From: Mucilaginibacter gilvus
Lineage (GTDB): Bacteria; Bacteroidota; Bacteroidia; Sphingobacteriales; Sphingobacteriaceae
Reading direction: 5' to 3'
DNA: 64,000 nucleotides
Assembly (NCBI RefSeq): GCF_004054195.1
Contig: NZ_SBIW01000007.1
Coordinates: forward strand, 124,001 to 188,000
In this document: one piece after another, positions 17,200-26,369 of the stretch
How the letters are laid out: the number at the start of each line of letters is the position of its first letter
How positions within the stretch are numbered: the first letter of the stretch is position 1
Program-made: the position numbers and the translations under genes
Notes under the pieces: generated by a model
Told to the model about the DNA's origin: nothing
What the model saw: the letters and a program-made list of their open reading frames with translations, nothing else
Databases searched by the model: none

Positions 17200-20100
17200 A
17201 TGAGAAACAATTACCTAAAAAAGTATCTGCTCTTTTTTGCAATGCTGTTTATATCGCAGGCGATATTTGCACAAACAAGAAGCATTACCGGTAAAGTGGT
17301 TGACGAGAACAACCAGGCTTTACCCGGGGCAACGGTATTAATATCGGGCACAAACACGGCCAGTGCTACCGATGTTAATGGCATCTACCGCATTACCGGC
17401 TTAAGAGCCGGCACCTACACCTTAACGGCGAGTTTTATTGGCTACACCTCGGAGCCAAAAACGGTAACTATTGCTGCCGATAACGCAACTGTAAACTTTA
17501 ACCTACAGCCATCATCAAAATCGCTTAGCGAAATTGTGGTGATCGGCTACGGTACGGTTAAAAAGAAGGACCTTACCGGTTCTGTTACCACCGTAAGTTC
17601 AAAAGACTTCCAAACGGGTAACATTACTTCGCCCGAGCAGTTAATTGCGGGCAAGGTTGCCGGTGTATCTATCACTTCAAATGGCGGCGCGCCGGGTGCA
17701 GGTAGCACCATCCGTGTTCGTGGCGGTGCTTCGCTAAACGCGAGTAACGACCCTTTAATTGTGATAGACGGTGTGCAATTAAGCAACGACGGTATAGCTG
17801 GTGCACCAAGCGCACTAAGCCTTATCAACCCGAATGATATTGAAACCTTTAGCGTATTGAAAGACGCGTCGGCAACAGCCATTTATGGTTCAAGGGCATC
17901 TAACGGTGTAATTATCATCACCACCAAAAAAGGTGTTGCAGGCAAAGCACAGGTAAACTTTAATACACAGGTGTCTGTTTCTAAATTATCTAAAGAAGTA
18001 CCCGTTTTAACCGGCGATCAACTAAGGGCCTACGTAAAGGCAAATGGCAGTGCTGCTTTCCAGGCATTACTGGGTGATGCCAATACCGACTGGCAAAAAG
18101 AGATCTACCAAACAGCTATCAGCAACGACAATAACCTGAGTGTTGCCGGTGGATTTAAAAACTTACCTTACCGTGTATCTGTTGGTTATCTCGATCAGAA
18201 AGGTATCCTCAGAACAGGATATTTAAACAGGGCGTCAGCGTCTATCAATGTAACACCAAAGTTTTTAGATAACCATATAAAATTGGATATCAACGTAAAA
18301 GGTTCGGCAAGCAAAGCCCGTTTTGCAAACCAGGGTGCTATCGGTGCAGCGGTTAGTTTCGATCCTACCAAACCGGTACAATCCGGTAACGACAAGTACG
18401 GCGGTTTCTACGAATACCTCGATTCGGACCCATCATCCGCAACAGGCTTGAAACAATTAGCACCGCGTAACCCGGTAGGTTTGTTAGAACAGCGTTATGA
18501 TAAAAGCGACGTTAAAAGAAGCATAGGCAACGCCCAACTCGATTATAAATTCCACTTCCTGCCGGATCTGCACGCCAACGTAAACTTAGGTTACGATGCA
18601 TCTGAAGGTAAAGGCACCATTGTGGTTCCGTCTACCGCGGCTGCAAGCTTTAACAGGTTTAAAGATGCCAACAACGTATTGCACGGTGGTGTAAACAACC
18701 AGTACCGCACTACTATCCTCAACACCACTTTCGAAGCTTATTTAAATTATGCTAAGAATATCAAATCAATCGATAGCAGGATAGACGCGGTTGCAGGTTA
18801 CGCTTACTACGATTATGCCACTAAAAACTATGGCTTCCCGGATGTTACTTCGGACGGAACGGTAGTAACCACACCAACTTTTCCATTTGATAAGCCGGAG
18901 AATACGCTGCTGTCATACTACGGCCGTTTGAATTATACTTACGCAAACAAGTACCTGTTAACCGGTACAATCCGCCGCGATGGTTCATCAAGGTTTAGTC
19001 CGCTTAACCGCTACGCGGTGTTCCCTTCAGGCGCGTTCGCCTGGAAGATCAAAGAAGAATCTTTTCTGAGGGATAATAAAGTACTTTCTGATTTGAAACT
19101 GCGTGTTGGTTACGGCTTAACTGGCCAGCAGGACGGCTTAACTAACTATGCCTACACACCATACTACAGCTTAAGCTCACAAACAGCATCGTACCAGTTG
19201 GGCGATACTTTTTACCAGCTTTACCGCCCGGTGGCCTATGACCCTAAACGTAAATGGGAGCAGAGTGCTACCACCAATGTGGGTATAGACTACGGCTTTC
19301 TTAACGGTCGCATAAGCGGTAGTATTGATGCCTACTACAAAGAAACAAAAGACCTTTTGGGTGAAGTTACCATAGCGGCTGGTTCAGGCTTCTCTAACAA
19401 ATTTGTAACCAATGTAGGTAACATGGTAAATAAGGGGATTGAGTTTGCCATTACCGCGCAGGTGGTAAGACGCAAAGATGTAACCTGGGATGTTGCATTT
19501 AATGCCACTTACAATACCAACAAAGTAACCAAACTTACTTTCGTGAATGACCCTAATGCCACCGGAAATGCAATAGGCGGAGTTTCAGGCGGAACAGGAA
19601 CCAACATTCAGCGTAATTACGTCGGCCAACCAAGGGCAGCGTTTTATGTATACCAACAGGTGTATGGTACCGATGGTAAACCAATTGATAATGTATATGT
19701 TGACCGTAATGGTGACGGCACTATCAACGATAAGGATCTTTACCTATACAAACAGGCAGATCCAAAATATATCTTTGGTTTCTCCAGCAATGTAACCTAC
19801 AAAAACTTCAACCTGGCCGTTGTAATGCGTGCCAATGCAGGTAACTACGCTTATAACAACGTATTCTCGAGCACCGGCACCCGAAACAGCATCCTTAACC
19901 CGCTGGGTTACCTCAACAATGGTTCAGCCAACGTATTGGAAAGTGGTTTAATAGGCGCTAACGATAAGAATGTGTTATCTGATTACTACGTTCAGAACGC
20001 GTCTTTTGTGAAAATGGATAACGCCAGCCTTGGTTATAATTTTGGTAAAGTGTTGCGCAGCAGCGCCTCGTTAAGCGTAAGCGCTAACGTGCAAAATGTG

Positions 20101-20211
20101 TTTACCATTACAAACTACAAAGGTGTAGACCCGGAGGTAGGCGGTGGTATTGATAACAATATCTACCCGCGCCCGCGCACGTTTGTGTTTGGCTTAAACC
20201 TTAAATTTTAA
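17200..20211 (+). CDS. susC: SusC-type TonB-dependent transporter, starch locus
   Basis: A 1003-residue outer-membrane importer. The signal peptide is residues 1-24, ending FISQAIFAQ. The carboxypeptidase-regulatory-like domain (SITGKVVDENNQALPGATVLI) covers about 26-105. The plug contains LSEIVVIGYGTVKKKDLTGS and DPLIVIDGVQLSNDG, then DASATAIYGSRASNGVIIITTKKG. The barrel ends RTFVFGLNLKF. It should import malto-oligosaccharides, inferred from two GH13 enzymes, a SusE-like protein and the SusR-like regulator around it. The susD start is 46 bp downstream. Confidence 0.95.
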   Translation: MRNNYLKKYLLFFAMLFISQAIFAQTRSITGKVVDENNQALPGATVLISGTNTASATDVNGIYRITGLRAGTYTLTASFIGYTSEPKTVTIAADNATVNFNLQPSSKSLSEIVVIGYGTVKKKDLTGSVTTVSSKDFQTGNITSPEQLIAGKVAGVSITSNGGAPGAGSTIRVRGGASLNASNDPLIVIDGVQLSNDGIAGAPSALSLINPNDIETFSVLKDASATAIYGSRASNGVIIITTKKGVAGKAQVNFNTQVSVSKLSKEVPVLTGDQLRAYVKANGSAAFQALLGDANTDWQKEIYQTAISNDNNLSVAGGFKNLPYRVSVGYLDQKGILRTGYLNRASASINVTPKFLDNHIKLDINVKGSASKARFANQGAIGAAVSFDPTKPVQSGNDKYGGFYEYLDSDPSSATGLKQLAPRNPVGLLEQRYDKSDVKRSIGNAQLDYKFHFLPDLHANVNLGYDASEGKGTIVVPSTAAASFNRFKDANNVLHGGVNNQYRTTILNTTFEAYLNYAKNIKSIDSRIDAVAGYAYYDYATKNYGFPDVTSDGTVVTTPTFPFDKPENTLLSYYGRLNYTYANKYLLTGTIRRDGSSRFSPLNRYAVFPSGAFAWKIKEESFLRDNKVLSDLKLRVGYGLTGQQDGLTNYAYTPYYSLSSQTASYQLGDTFYQLYRPVAYDPKRKWEQSATTNVGIDYGFLNGRISGSIDAYYKETKDLLGEVTIAAGSGFSNKFVTNVGNMVNKGIEFAITAQVVRRKDVTWDVAFNATYNTNKVTKLTFVNDPNATGNAIGGVSGGTGTNIQRNYVGQPRAAFYVYQQVYGTDGKPIDNVYVDRNGDGTINDKDLYLYKQADPKYIFGFSSNVTYKNFNLAVVMRANAGNYAYNNVFSSTGTRNSILNPLGYLNNGSANVLESGLIGANDKNVLSDYYVQNASFVKMDNASLGYNFGKVLRSSASLSVSANVQNVFTITNYKGVDPEVGGGIDNNIYPRPRTFVFGLNLKF

Positions 20212-20257
20212 TCATTAGTATATTATTTATATACATACAGCTAATAAATAAAGCGAT

Positions 20258-21841
20258 ATGAAAAAGAACTTGACCATAAAAGCATTCATCGTAGTAATGC
20301 TAACCGGCAGCCTGGTGTCGTGCACCAAAAAGCTCGACCTGTTGCCTACGAATGATATCACCTCGACTACGGTGTACGCCTCAGCCGCGGGTTACAAGCA
20401 AGCATTTGCCAAGGTTTACGGCGCGTTTGCACTAACAGGTAACCAGGGCCCCGCAGGTAACGGCGATGTACAGGGTATTGACGAAGGTACTTCAGACTTT
20501 TTGAGATTGTACTGGAAAGCGCAGGAACTGAGCACCGATGAGGCCGTAATTGCCTGGGGAGATGTAGGCATCCAGGATTTCCATAACATGAACTGGTCTG
20601 CCGCCAACCCTTTCTTAAAAGGATTATACTACCGCAGCCTTTACCAGGTTACGCTTGCCAATGAGTTCATCAGGCAATCTGCTGATGACCAGATGAGCAG
20701 CCGCGGAATTTCCGGTGCTGATGCTGATAAAATCCGCCAATTCCGTGCAGAGGCACGTTTTTTAAGAGCGTTCCAGTACTGGGTTTTGTTAGATATGTAC
20801 GGTAACGTGCCATTGGTTACAGAAACCGACCTGATTGGCGTAACCGTACCAAAACAAGCGGATCGTAAAACACTGTTTGCTTACGTAGAAACTGAATTGA
20901 AAGCTATTGAGCCTGCTTTGGCAGCGCCAAAATCAAACGAATATGGCCGTGCTGATAAGGCAGCATCATGGGCATTATTAGCCCGTTTGTACCTAAATGC
21001 TGAGGTTTACACCGGCACCAAAAAGTACGCCGAAGCTATTGATTACGCTGGCAGAGTTATTGGCGCAGGTTATTCACTGATCAATAACTATCAAAACATC
21101 ATGCTGGCAGATAACCAGGCAAACACCAGCGAAAACATCCTTACCATAAACTATGATGGGCTGCGCACACAAAGCTACGGTGGTACTACTTTCTTAACCC
21201 ATGCGCCGGTTGGCGGGTCGGAGTCGGCAAGTAATTTTGGTATCAGCGGCGGCTGGGGCGGTGCACGTACTACCAAGAATTTACCAAACCTTTTCCCTGA
21301 TTATACCGGCACTGCAGACAAACGTTCACAGTTTTACACTACAGGCCAAAACCTGGAGATAAAAGATCAGAGCGTGTTTACCGATGGCTTTGCAGTTACC
21401 AAATACCGCAACGTAACACGTACTGGCGCAGCAGGGCAGAGCTTAGATTTTTCTGACGTAGATTTCCCTCTTTTCCGTTTATCAGAAATGTACTTAATCT
21501 ACGCTGAAGCTACATTGCGAGGCGGTACAGGCGGCGTTATGGGCACAGCTGTAAACTATATCAACCTTATCCGTAACCGCGCTTACGGCAACGCCAGCGG
21601 TAACGTAGCAACTATTTCGCTCGATTTTATATTGGACGAAAGGGCGCGCGAATTATATTGGGAAGGCTTCCGCCGTACAGATCTGGTACGTTATGGCAAG
21701 TTTACTACTGCAACTTACCTGTGGCCATTTAAAGGTGGTGTAACAGGTGGCAGGTCTGTTGAAGACTTCAGGAACATTTATCCTATCCCAACAGATGATA
21801 TCACGGCCAACCCAACATTGGTTCAAAACCCGGGATACTAA
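20258..21841 (+). CDS. susD: SusD-family starch-binding lipoprotein
   Basis: A 527-residue surface lipoprotein. The lipobox is LVSC at residues 19-22, followed by TKKLDLLPTNDITSTT. The SusD core includes DKIRQFRAEARFLRAFQYWVLLDMYGNVPLVTE near residue 165. The C-terminus has FPLFRLSEMYLIYAEATLRGG, ILDERARELYWEGFRRTDLVRYG and IYPIPTDDITANPTLVQNPGY. It would bind starch helices and close over SusC. It is followed 82 bp later by the SusE-like gene, with a GC-rich hairpin in between. Confidence 0.95.
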   Translation: MKKNLTIKAFIVVMLTGSLVSCTKKLDLLPTNDITSTTVYASAAGYKQAFAKVYGAFALTGNQGPAGNGDVQGIDEGTSDFLRLYWKAQELSTDEAVIAWGDVGIQDFHNMNWSAANPFLKGLYYRSLYQVTLANEFIRQSADDQMSSRGISGADADKIRQFRAEARFLRAFQYWVLLDMYGNVPLVTETDLIGVTVPKQADRKTLFAYVETELKAIEPALAAPKSNEYGRADKAASWALLARLYLNAEVYTGTKKYAEAIDYAGRVIGAGYSLINNYQNIMLADNQANTSENILTINYDGLRTQSYGGTTFLTHAPVGGSESASNFGISGGWGGARTTKNLPNLFPDYTGTADKRSQFYTTGQNLEIKDQSVFTDGFAVTKYRNVTRTGAAGQSLDFSDVDFPLFRLSEMYLIYAEATLRGGTGGVMGTAVNYINLIRNRAYGNASGNVATISLDFILDERARELYWEGFRRTDLVRYGKFTTATYLWPFKGGVTGGRSVEDFRNIYPIPTDDITANPTLVQNPGY

Positions 21842-21852
21842 AAAATAAATAG

Positions 21853-21876
21853 CAGGCCCGGGTAAAACCGGGCCTG
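21853..21876 (+). repeat. Intercistronic hairpin between susD and susE
   Basis: CAGGCCCGG (21853-21861) and CCGGGCCTG (21868-21876) are exact complements around GTAAAA, a very stable nine-pair stem. No T-run follows. In the sus operon it could act as a partial terminator or an mRNA-stabilising 3' structure, so SusC/SusD would be made in greater amount than the downstream products. Confidence 0.6.
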
Positions 21877-21923
21877 TATATATGGCAATAACATAAAACT
21901 TATTTAACATTTAAGTATTAACG

Positions 21924-23015
21924 ATGAAAAAATTAACTACCAAATTTTTAGCATTCAGCTGCCTGGCCTTGTTGGCGTTGGCATCATGCAAAAAAGATGA
22001 AGTGCGCACCGTGGCCCAAACCGGCACCCCCGGCTCTTTAACCACATCAACCACTTCACCGGCTTTATCTAAAGCCAATTTAACCGAAAATGCCATCACC
22101 ATAACCGGTACGCCACAAGCTTACGGTTACAGTGCAGCAACTATAAACACCCTGCAAATTGCGGTTAAAGGCACCAGCTTTGCAACCCCAAGGGAGGTGT
22201 CATTATCGGCAGGCGCGCTTAGCAAAAGCTACACCGTGCAGGATTTTAACAACCTGCTGCTCTCCATGAACCTGGCTACAGGCGTGCCCTCGCAATTAGA
22301 GATGCGCTTAAAAACGTCGTTAAGTTCAACTGCCGGCATTGAATACTCCAACGTGGTTACCGTTACTGCTACGCCATTTGCGTTGGTGGCTTATATTTAT
22401 GTACCAGGTGCATACCAGGGCTGGAACCCGCCAACTGCCGATAGCTTGCAATCTGCAACGGGTAACGGCGTTTATACAGGGATAATAAAATTCACTCCGG
22501 GAAACCTGGGTTTTAAAATTACCCCTCAAAAGAAATGGGATGTGGCTTACGGAAGCACTGGCGGCAATAAAATAAGCACAAGCGGTGGCGACATTAATGC
22601 ACCGGCAGCTGGCAACTATTACTTTACTGTTGATTTAAATGCCGGGACTATGACTATGGCACCTGCTGATTACATGGCTGCAATTGGCAATGCGCCTGTA
22701 GGAAGTGACTGGAGTGCTGATATTGATTTGAAATATAATAACGGTACCCTGGCTTGGGAAGGCGTTGTGCCAATGGTTGTCGGCGAATTTAAATTTAGAA
22801 TGAACCATGCCTGGGCGAACAGCTATGGCATACCTAAAACAGGTGGTGATGGCACTTTCTTAAACAATAACGATAACAACAATATTCCCATTACAACTGC
22901 CGGTAATTATAAGGTAAGCATCACTCCAATTTATAAAGATTACAGTGCTGATATTGACAAATTGGGTAAGATCAACACAGATCTTACGGCTAAATACACG
23001 TCTGTAAAACAATAA
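21924..23015 (+). CDS. SusE/SusF-like starch-binding outer-membrane lipoprotein
   Basis: A 363-residue lipoprotein. The lipobox cysteine is in LALASCKKD (about residue 22). An N-terminal SusE-type Ig-like domain (residues 45-150, ending VVTVTATPF) is followed by two carbohydrate-binding-module-like units. The first begins YIYVPGAYQGWNPPTADSLQSA and the second has KFRMNHAWANSYGIP. The GAYQGWNP stretch carries a tryptophan and aromatic pair of the kind that stacks on glucan. It is shorter than B. theta SusE or SusF. It sits on the cell surface and should help hold starch next to SusCD. The order susC-susD-susE is conserved in starch loci. Confidence 0.88.
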   Translation: MKKLTTKFLAFSCLALLALASCKKDEVRTVAQTGTPGSLTTSTTSPALSKANLTENAITITGTPQAYGYSAATINTLQIAVKGTSFATPREVSLSAGALSKSYTVQDFNNLLLSMNLATGVPSQLEMRLKTSLSSTAGIEYSNVVTVTATPFALVAYIYVPGAYQGWNPPTADSLQSATGNGVYTGIIKFTPGNLGFKITPQKKWDVAYGSTGGNKISTSGGDINAPAAGNYYFTVDLNAGTMTMAPADYMAAIGNAPVGSDWSADIDLKYNNGTLAWEGVVPMVVGEFKFRMNHAWANSYGIPKTGGDGTFLNNNDNNNIPITTAGNYKVSITPIYKDYSADIDKLGKINTDLTAKYTSVKQ

Positions 23016-23021
23016 TACCTC

Positions 23022-23060
23022 AATGGCCAATCCCGATTCAGGGGTTGGCCATTTTATTTG
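23022..23060 (+). terminator. Hairpin with T-rich tail after susE
   Basis: AATGGCCAATCCC (23022-23034) pairs with GGGGTTGGCCATT (23041-23053) with one mismatch around GATTCA, followed by TTATTTG. It resembles an intrinsic terminator at the end of susC-D-E. The next gene starts only 65 bp later, so it more likely attenuates than isolates. Confidence 0.65.
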
Positions 23061-23117
23061 CTTCCTGATCTTTATCTGCAGCGCATCTGGCGCTGTTATT
23101 TGCCAATTAAAACAGAT

Positions 23118-24971
23118 ATGAAATTAAGGTTAAAAATTACACTTGCCTTCCTGATGTTTGCAGGCGGGGCGCTTGCACAGGTCCCGGCGCTCGAGCGTGT
23201 GGAGCCTGCATTTTGGTGGGTTGGTTTTAAAAATCCAAAGGTGCAGCTGATCGTTCACGGCGATAGAATCGCCGGCAGTACGGTTAGCCTCAACTACCCC
23301 GGCGTAAAGCTAACCGCTGTACACAAAGTAGAAAACAGCGACTATTTATTTCTCGATCTTACAATCAGCACCACAACCCGCGCCGGTAAATTTCCAATTA
23401 CCTTTAAAAAAGCAGGGCAAAAAGATTTGGTTTATAATTATGAACTAAAAACCCGCAACAGCACGCCGCAATGGGCGCAGGGCGTTACCAGTAAAGATTT
23501 GATTTACCTGCTGATGCCTGATCGTTTTGCAAACGGCGACCCATCAAATGATGTAGTACCCGGTATGTTGGAGACTGGTTTGCACCGCGATTCGATGTAC
23601 TCGCGCCATGGCGGCGATATCCAGGGCTTAATTAACCATTTGGGTTATTTAAAAGACCTTGGCGTAACCACCATCTGGATGACCCCGGAAATCGAGAACG
23701 ACGAGCCACATGCATCGTACCATGGCTATGCCGTAACCGATTATTACAAAATAGACCCGCGCTACGGCACCAACGAACTCTTTAAAACCTACGTGAATAA
23801 AAGCCATGCTATAGGTTTAAAAGTAATAAAAGATCTGGTGCATAACCACATAGGTACCGAAAGCTGGCTGATAAAAGATATGCCGATGAAAAGCTGGGTA
23901 CACCAGTGGCCAAAATACACCAACTCAAATTTTAGGGACGCCGCTGTGATGGACCCGCATGGCGCCGCTGCCGATAAAAAACAAATGCTGGATGGGTGGT
24001 TCGATCGCCGGATGGCAGATGTTAACCAAAGCAACCCCTACGTGCAAAACTACCTTACCCAAAACCATATCTGGTGGGTAGAGTACGCCGGCATAGATGG
24101 TTTCCGGTTGGACACCTATCCGTATAACGACCCCGTTTACATGGCCGATTGGGCGAAAAAAATAAAAGCCGAGTTTCCACACCTTTCCATTTTTGGCGAA
24201 ACGCTGGTATGGTCGGTAGCTAACCAGGCTTATTTTACACAGGGCAATACCGTAAACCGCGGTTTTGATACCCAGTTACCGGGTATTACCGATGCGCAGA
24301 TAAAAGATGCTATTACCGAAGCCCTTAACGGCAAAGAAGGGTGGACAGACGGCGTTAACAGGCTGTACAACATCGTGGCCCAGGATTTTATGTACCAGGA
24401 TGCTACCCGCAATACCATCTTCTTAGATAACCACGATATGAGTCGTTTTTACTCCAACGTAAATGAGGATTTTACCAAATTCAAATCCGGCATAGCTATG
24501 TTGCTAACCATGCGTGGCGTGCCACAGATGTATTACGGCGATGAGATTTTGATGAAAGGTTACTCCAACCCCGATGGTTTGGTCCGCGAGGATTTCTCTG
24601 GCGGTTGGGCAGGGGATAAGAAGGATAAGTTTACAGCAGCAGGTCGCGACAAGAAAGAGAACGAAGCCTTTGATTTTGTACGCACACTGGCTAACTACCG
24701 CAAAAATACCACGGCCCTGCAAACCGGTAAATTAATGCAATACATACCGCGTAATGGTATTTATACCTATTTCAGGTACGATGCTCAAAAAACGGTGATG
24801 ATAACCTACAACGGTGATGAAAAGGACGCGGTTTTAGATACCGAATATTTTAACGAGCGGATGGCCGGATTTAACGGCGGCGTAAACATTATTACCCACG
24901 AAAAATTGGCTAACTTGAAACAGGTAGCTATCCCTGCCAAAACCGCACTCATTATTGAATTAACTAAATGA
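23118..24971 (+). CDS. Cyclomaltodextrinase/neopullulanase-type GH13
   Basis: I start at ATG 23118 (617 aa), which gives the signal peptide MKLRLKITLAFLMFAGGALAQ; the frame from 23058 runs back into a terminator. An N-terminal cyclomaltodextrinase domain follows (residues 22-110, PAFWWVGFKNPKVQLIVHG). The GH13 barrel has DGFRLDTYPYND (nucleophile Asp312), IFGETLVWS (acid/base Glu341) and FLDNHDMSRF (Asp420). It should cleave imported malto-oligosaccharides, cyclodextrins or pullulan in the periplasm, the job of SusA. Its stop overlaps the start of the MFS transporter by 4 bp (ATGA). Confidence 0.93.
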   Translation: MKLRLKITLAFLMFAGGALAQVPALERVEPAFWWVGFKNPKVQLIVHGDRIAGSTVSLNYPGVKLTAVHKVENSDYLFLDLTISTTTRAGKFPITFKKAGQKDLVYNYELKTRNSTPQWAQGVTSKDLIYLLMPDRFANGDPSNDVVPGMLETGLHRDSMYSRHGGDIQGLINHLGYLKDLGVTTIWMTPEIENDEPHASYHGYAVTDYYKIDPRYGTNELFKTYVNKSHAIGLKVIKDLVHNHIGTESWLIKDMPMKSWVHQWPKYTNSNFRDAAVMDPHGAAADKKQMLDGWFDRRMADVNQSNPYVQNYLTQNHIWWVEYAGIDGFRLDTYPYNDPVYMADWAKKIKAEFPHLSIFGETLVWSVANQAYFTQGNTVNRGFDTQLPGITDAQIKDAITEALNGKEGWTDGVNRLYNIVAQDFMYQDATRNTIFLDNHDMSRFYSNVNEDFTKFKSGIAMLLTMRGVPQMYYGDEILMKGYSNPDGLVREDFSGGWAGDKKDKFTAAGRDKKENEAFDFVRTLANYRKNTTALQTGKLMQYIPRNGIYTYFRYDAQKTVMITYNGDEKDAVLDTEYFNERMAGFNGGVNIITHEKLANLKQVAIPAKTALIIELTK

Positions 24972-26365
24972 CAGCTTTAAAAGAAAATATAAAACAGCCC
25001 GTTAAGGCCGCTGTTAACCAGCGCCCTAAGCTTAGCTTTTGGCAAATATTCAACATGAGCTTTGGCTTTCTGGGGATCCAGTTTGGCTTTGCCCTGCAAA
25101 ACGGGAATGCCTCGCGCATTCTGCAAAGCTTTGGGGCCGATGTAGAGCATTTATCGCTCTTTTGGCTGGCAGCGCCGATTACCGGGATGATCGTTCAGCC
25201 CATCATCGGCCACTACAGCGACCGTACCTGGAACAAGCTGGGACGCCGCAAACCGTACTTTTTAGCGGGCGGTATCCTCTCAGCAATCGCATTGTTCTTT
25301 ATGCCCAATGCATCTTTGTTATTGTTCTTGCCTCCCGCAATGGTAGGCGCAGGTGTGCTCATGATCATGGATGCATCGTTCAATGTAGCTATGGAGCCGT
25401 TCAGGGCGCTCATTGGCGATAACCTGCCCGATAGCCAGCGCAGTCTTGGCTTTTCGGTACAAACCTTTCTGATAGGAATCGGAGCGGTGGCGGGTTCAGT
25501 ATTGCCTTGGGTGATAACCCAATTTACCGGCACCCAGCAGGTTGCAGCAGGCCATGTGCAAAATAATGTGATATACTCCTTTTACGTAGGCGGTATCGTG
25601 CTTATTTCCTGCCTGTTGTGGACGATCTTCAAAACTAAGGAATACTCCCCTGCCGAGTATGCAACTTTTCACCCGGACGAACCTGAAGAAACAAACAAAG
25701 GTCTTTCGGTTATTTTTAAAGATTTTTCGATGATGCCAACGGCCATGCGTCAGTTGGGCCTGGTGCAGTTCTTCTCCTGGTTCGCGCTGTTCTCCATGTG
25801 GGTTTTTGCTTCGCCTGCCATCGCGCAGCATGTTTTTCATGTAGCTCCAAAGGATACTACGTCGGCAAATTTTGCTAAAGCCGGTGATTGGGTTACGCTT
25901 ATGTTTGGGGTGTATAATGGTGTGTCGGCCATTTACGCGCTTTGCCTGCCATCCATTGCCAGGTTAACCAGCCGTAAAATAGCGCACGCGTTTTCGTTGC
26001 TGGCCGGTGGCGTGGGTTTAATATCCATATTTTTTGTCACCGACCCGAAGATGCTCATTGTTTCCATGACGGGTATAGGCTTGGCCTGGGCCAGCATCCT
26101 GGCAATGCCATATGCTATATTATCAGGTTCTATCCCCGCGAAAAAAATGGGGGTTTATATGGGCATATTCAACTTCTTTATCACTTTTCCACAAATTATC
26201 AATGGCTTTTTTGGTGGTTGGATAGTGAAAAACCTGTTTGGTGGGCAGCCCATTTACGCGCTGGTGCTGGCAGGTATTTTTATGCTTTGCGCCGCGATAT
26301 CGGTATTGTACGTACAGGACGACCGGGACATCCGGCTCTCAAAAAAATTAACCAGTATAAATTAG
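24968..26365 (+). CDS. MFS sugar transporter, maltose type (inner membrane)
   Basis: A 465-residue membrane protein with twelve predicted TM helices. The loop after TM2 reads GHYSDRTWNKLGRRKPYF, the motif of the SLC45/GPH-like maltose and sucrose transporters of Bacteroidota. QFGFALQNGNASRI in TM1 is also typical. It would carry maltose or glucose from periplasm to cytoplasm after the GH13 enzyme acts. Translation is probably coupled to the preceding GH13 by the ATGA overlap, and the next gene starts 4 bp after its stop, so the three are one transcript. Confidence 0.9.
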   Translation: MTALKENIKQPVKAAVNQRPKLSFWQIFNMSFGFLGIQFGFALQNGNASRILQSFGADVEHLSLFWLAAPITGMIVQPIIGHYSDRTWNKLGRRKPYFLAGGILSAIALFFMPNASLLLFLPPAMVGAGVLMIMDASFNVAMEPFRALIGDNLPDSQRSLGFSVQTFLIGIGAVAGSVLPWVITQFTGTQQVAAGHVQNNVIYSFYVGGIVLISCLLWTIFKTKEYSPAEYATFHPDEPEETNKGLSVIFKDFSMMPTAMRQLGLVQFFSWFALFSMWVFASPAIAQHVFHVAPKDTTSANFAKAGDWVTLMFGVYNGVSAIYALCLPSIARLTSRKIAHAFSLLAGGVGLISIFFVTDPKMLIVSMTGIGLAWASILAMPYAILSGSIPAKKMGVYMGIFNFFITFPQIINGFFGGWIVKNLFGGQPIYALVLAGIFMLCAAISVLYVQDDRDIRLSKKLTSIN

Positions 26366-26369
26366 AAAT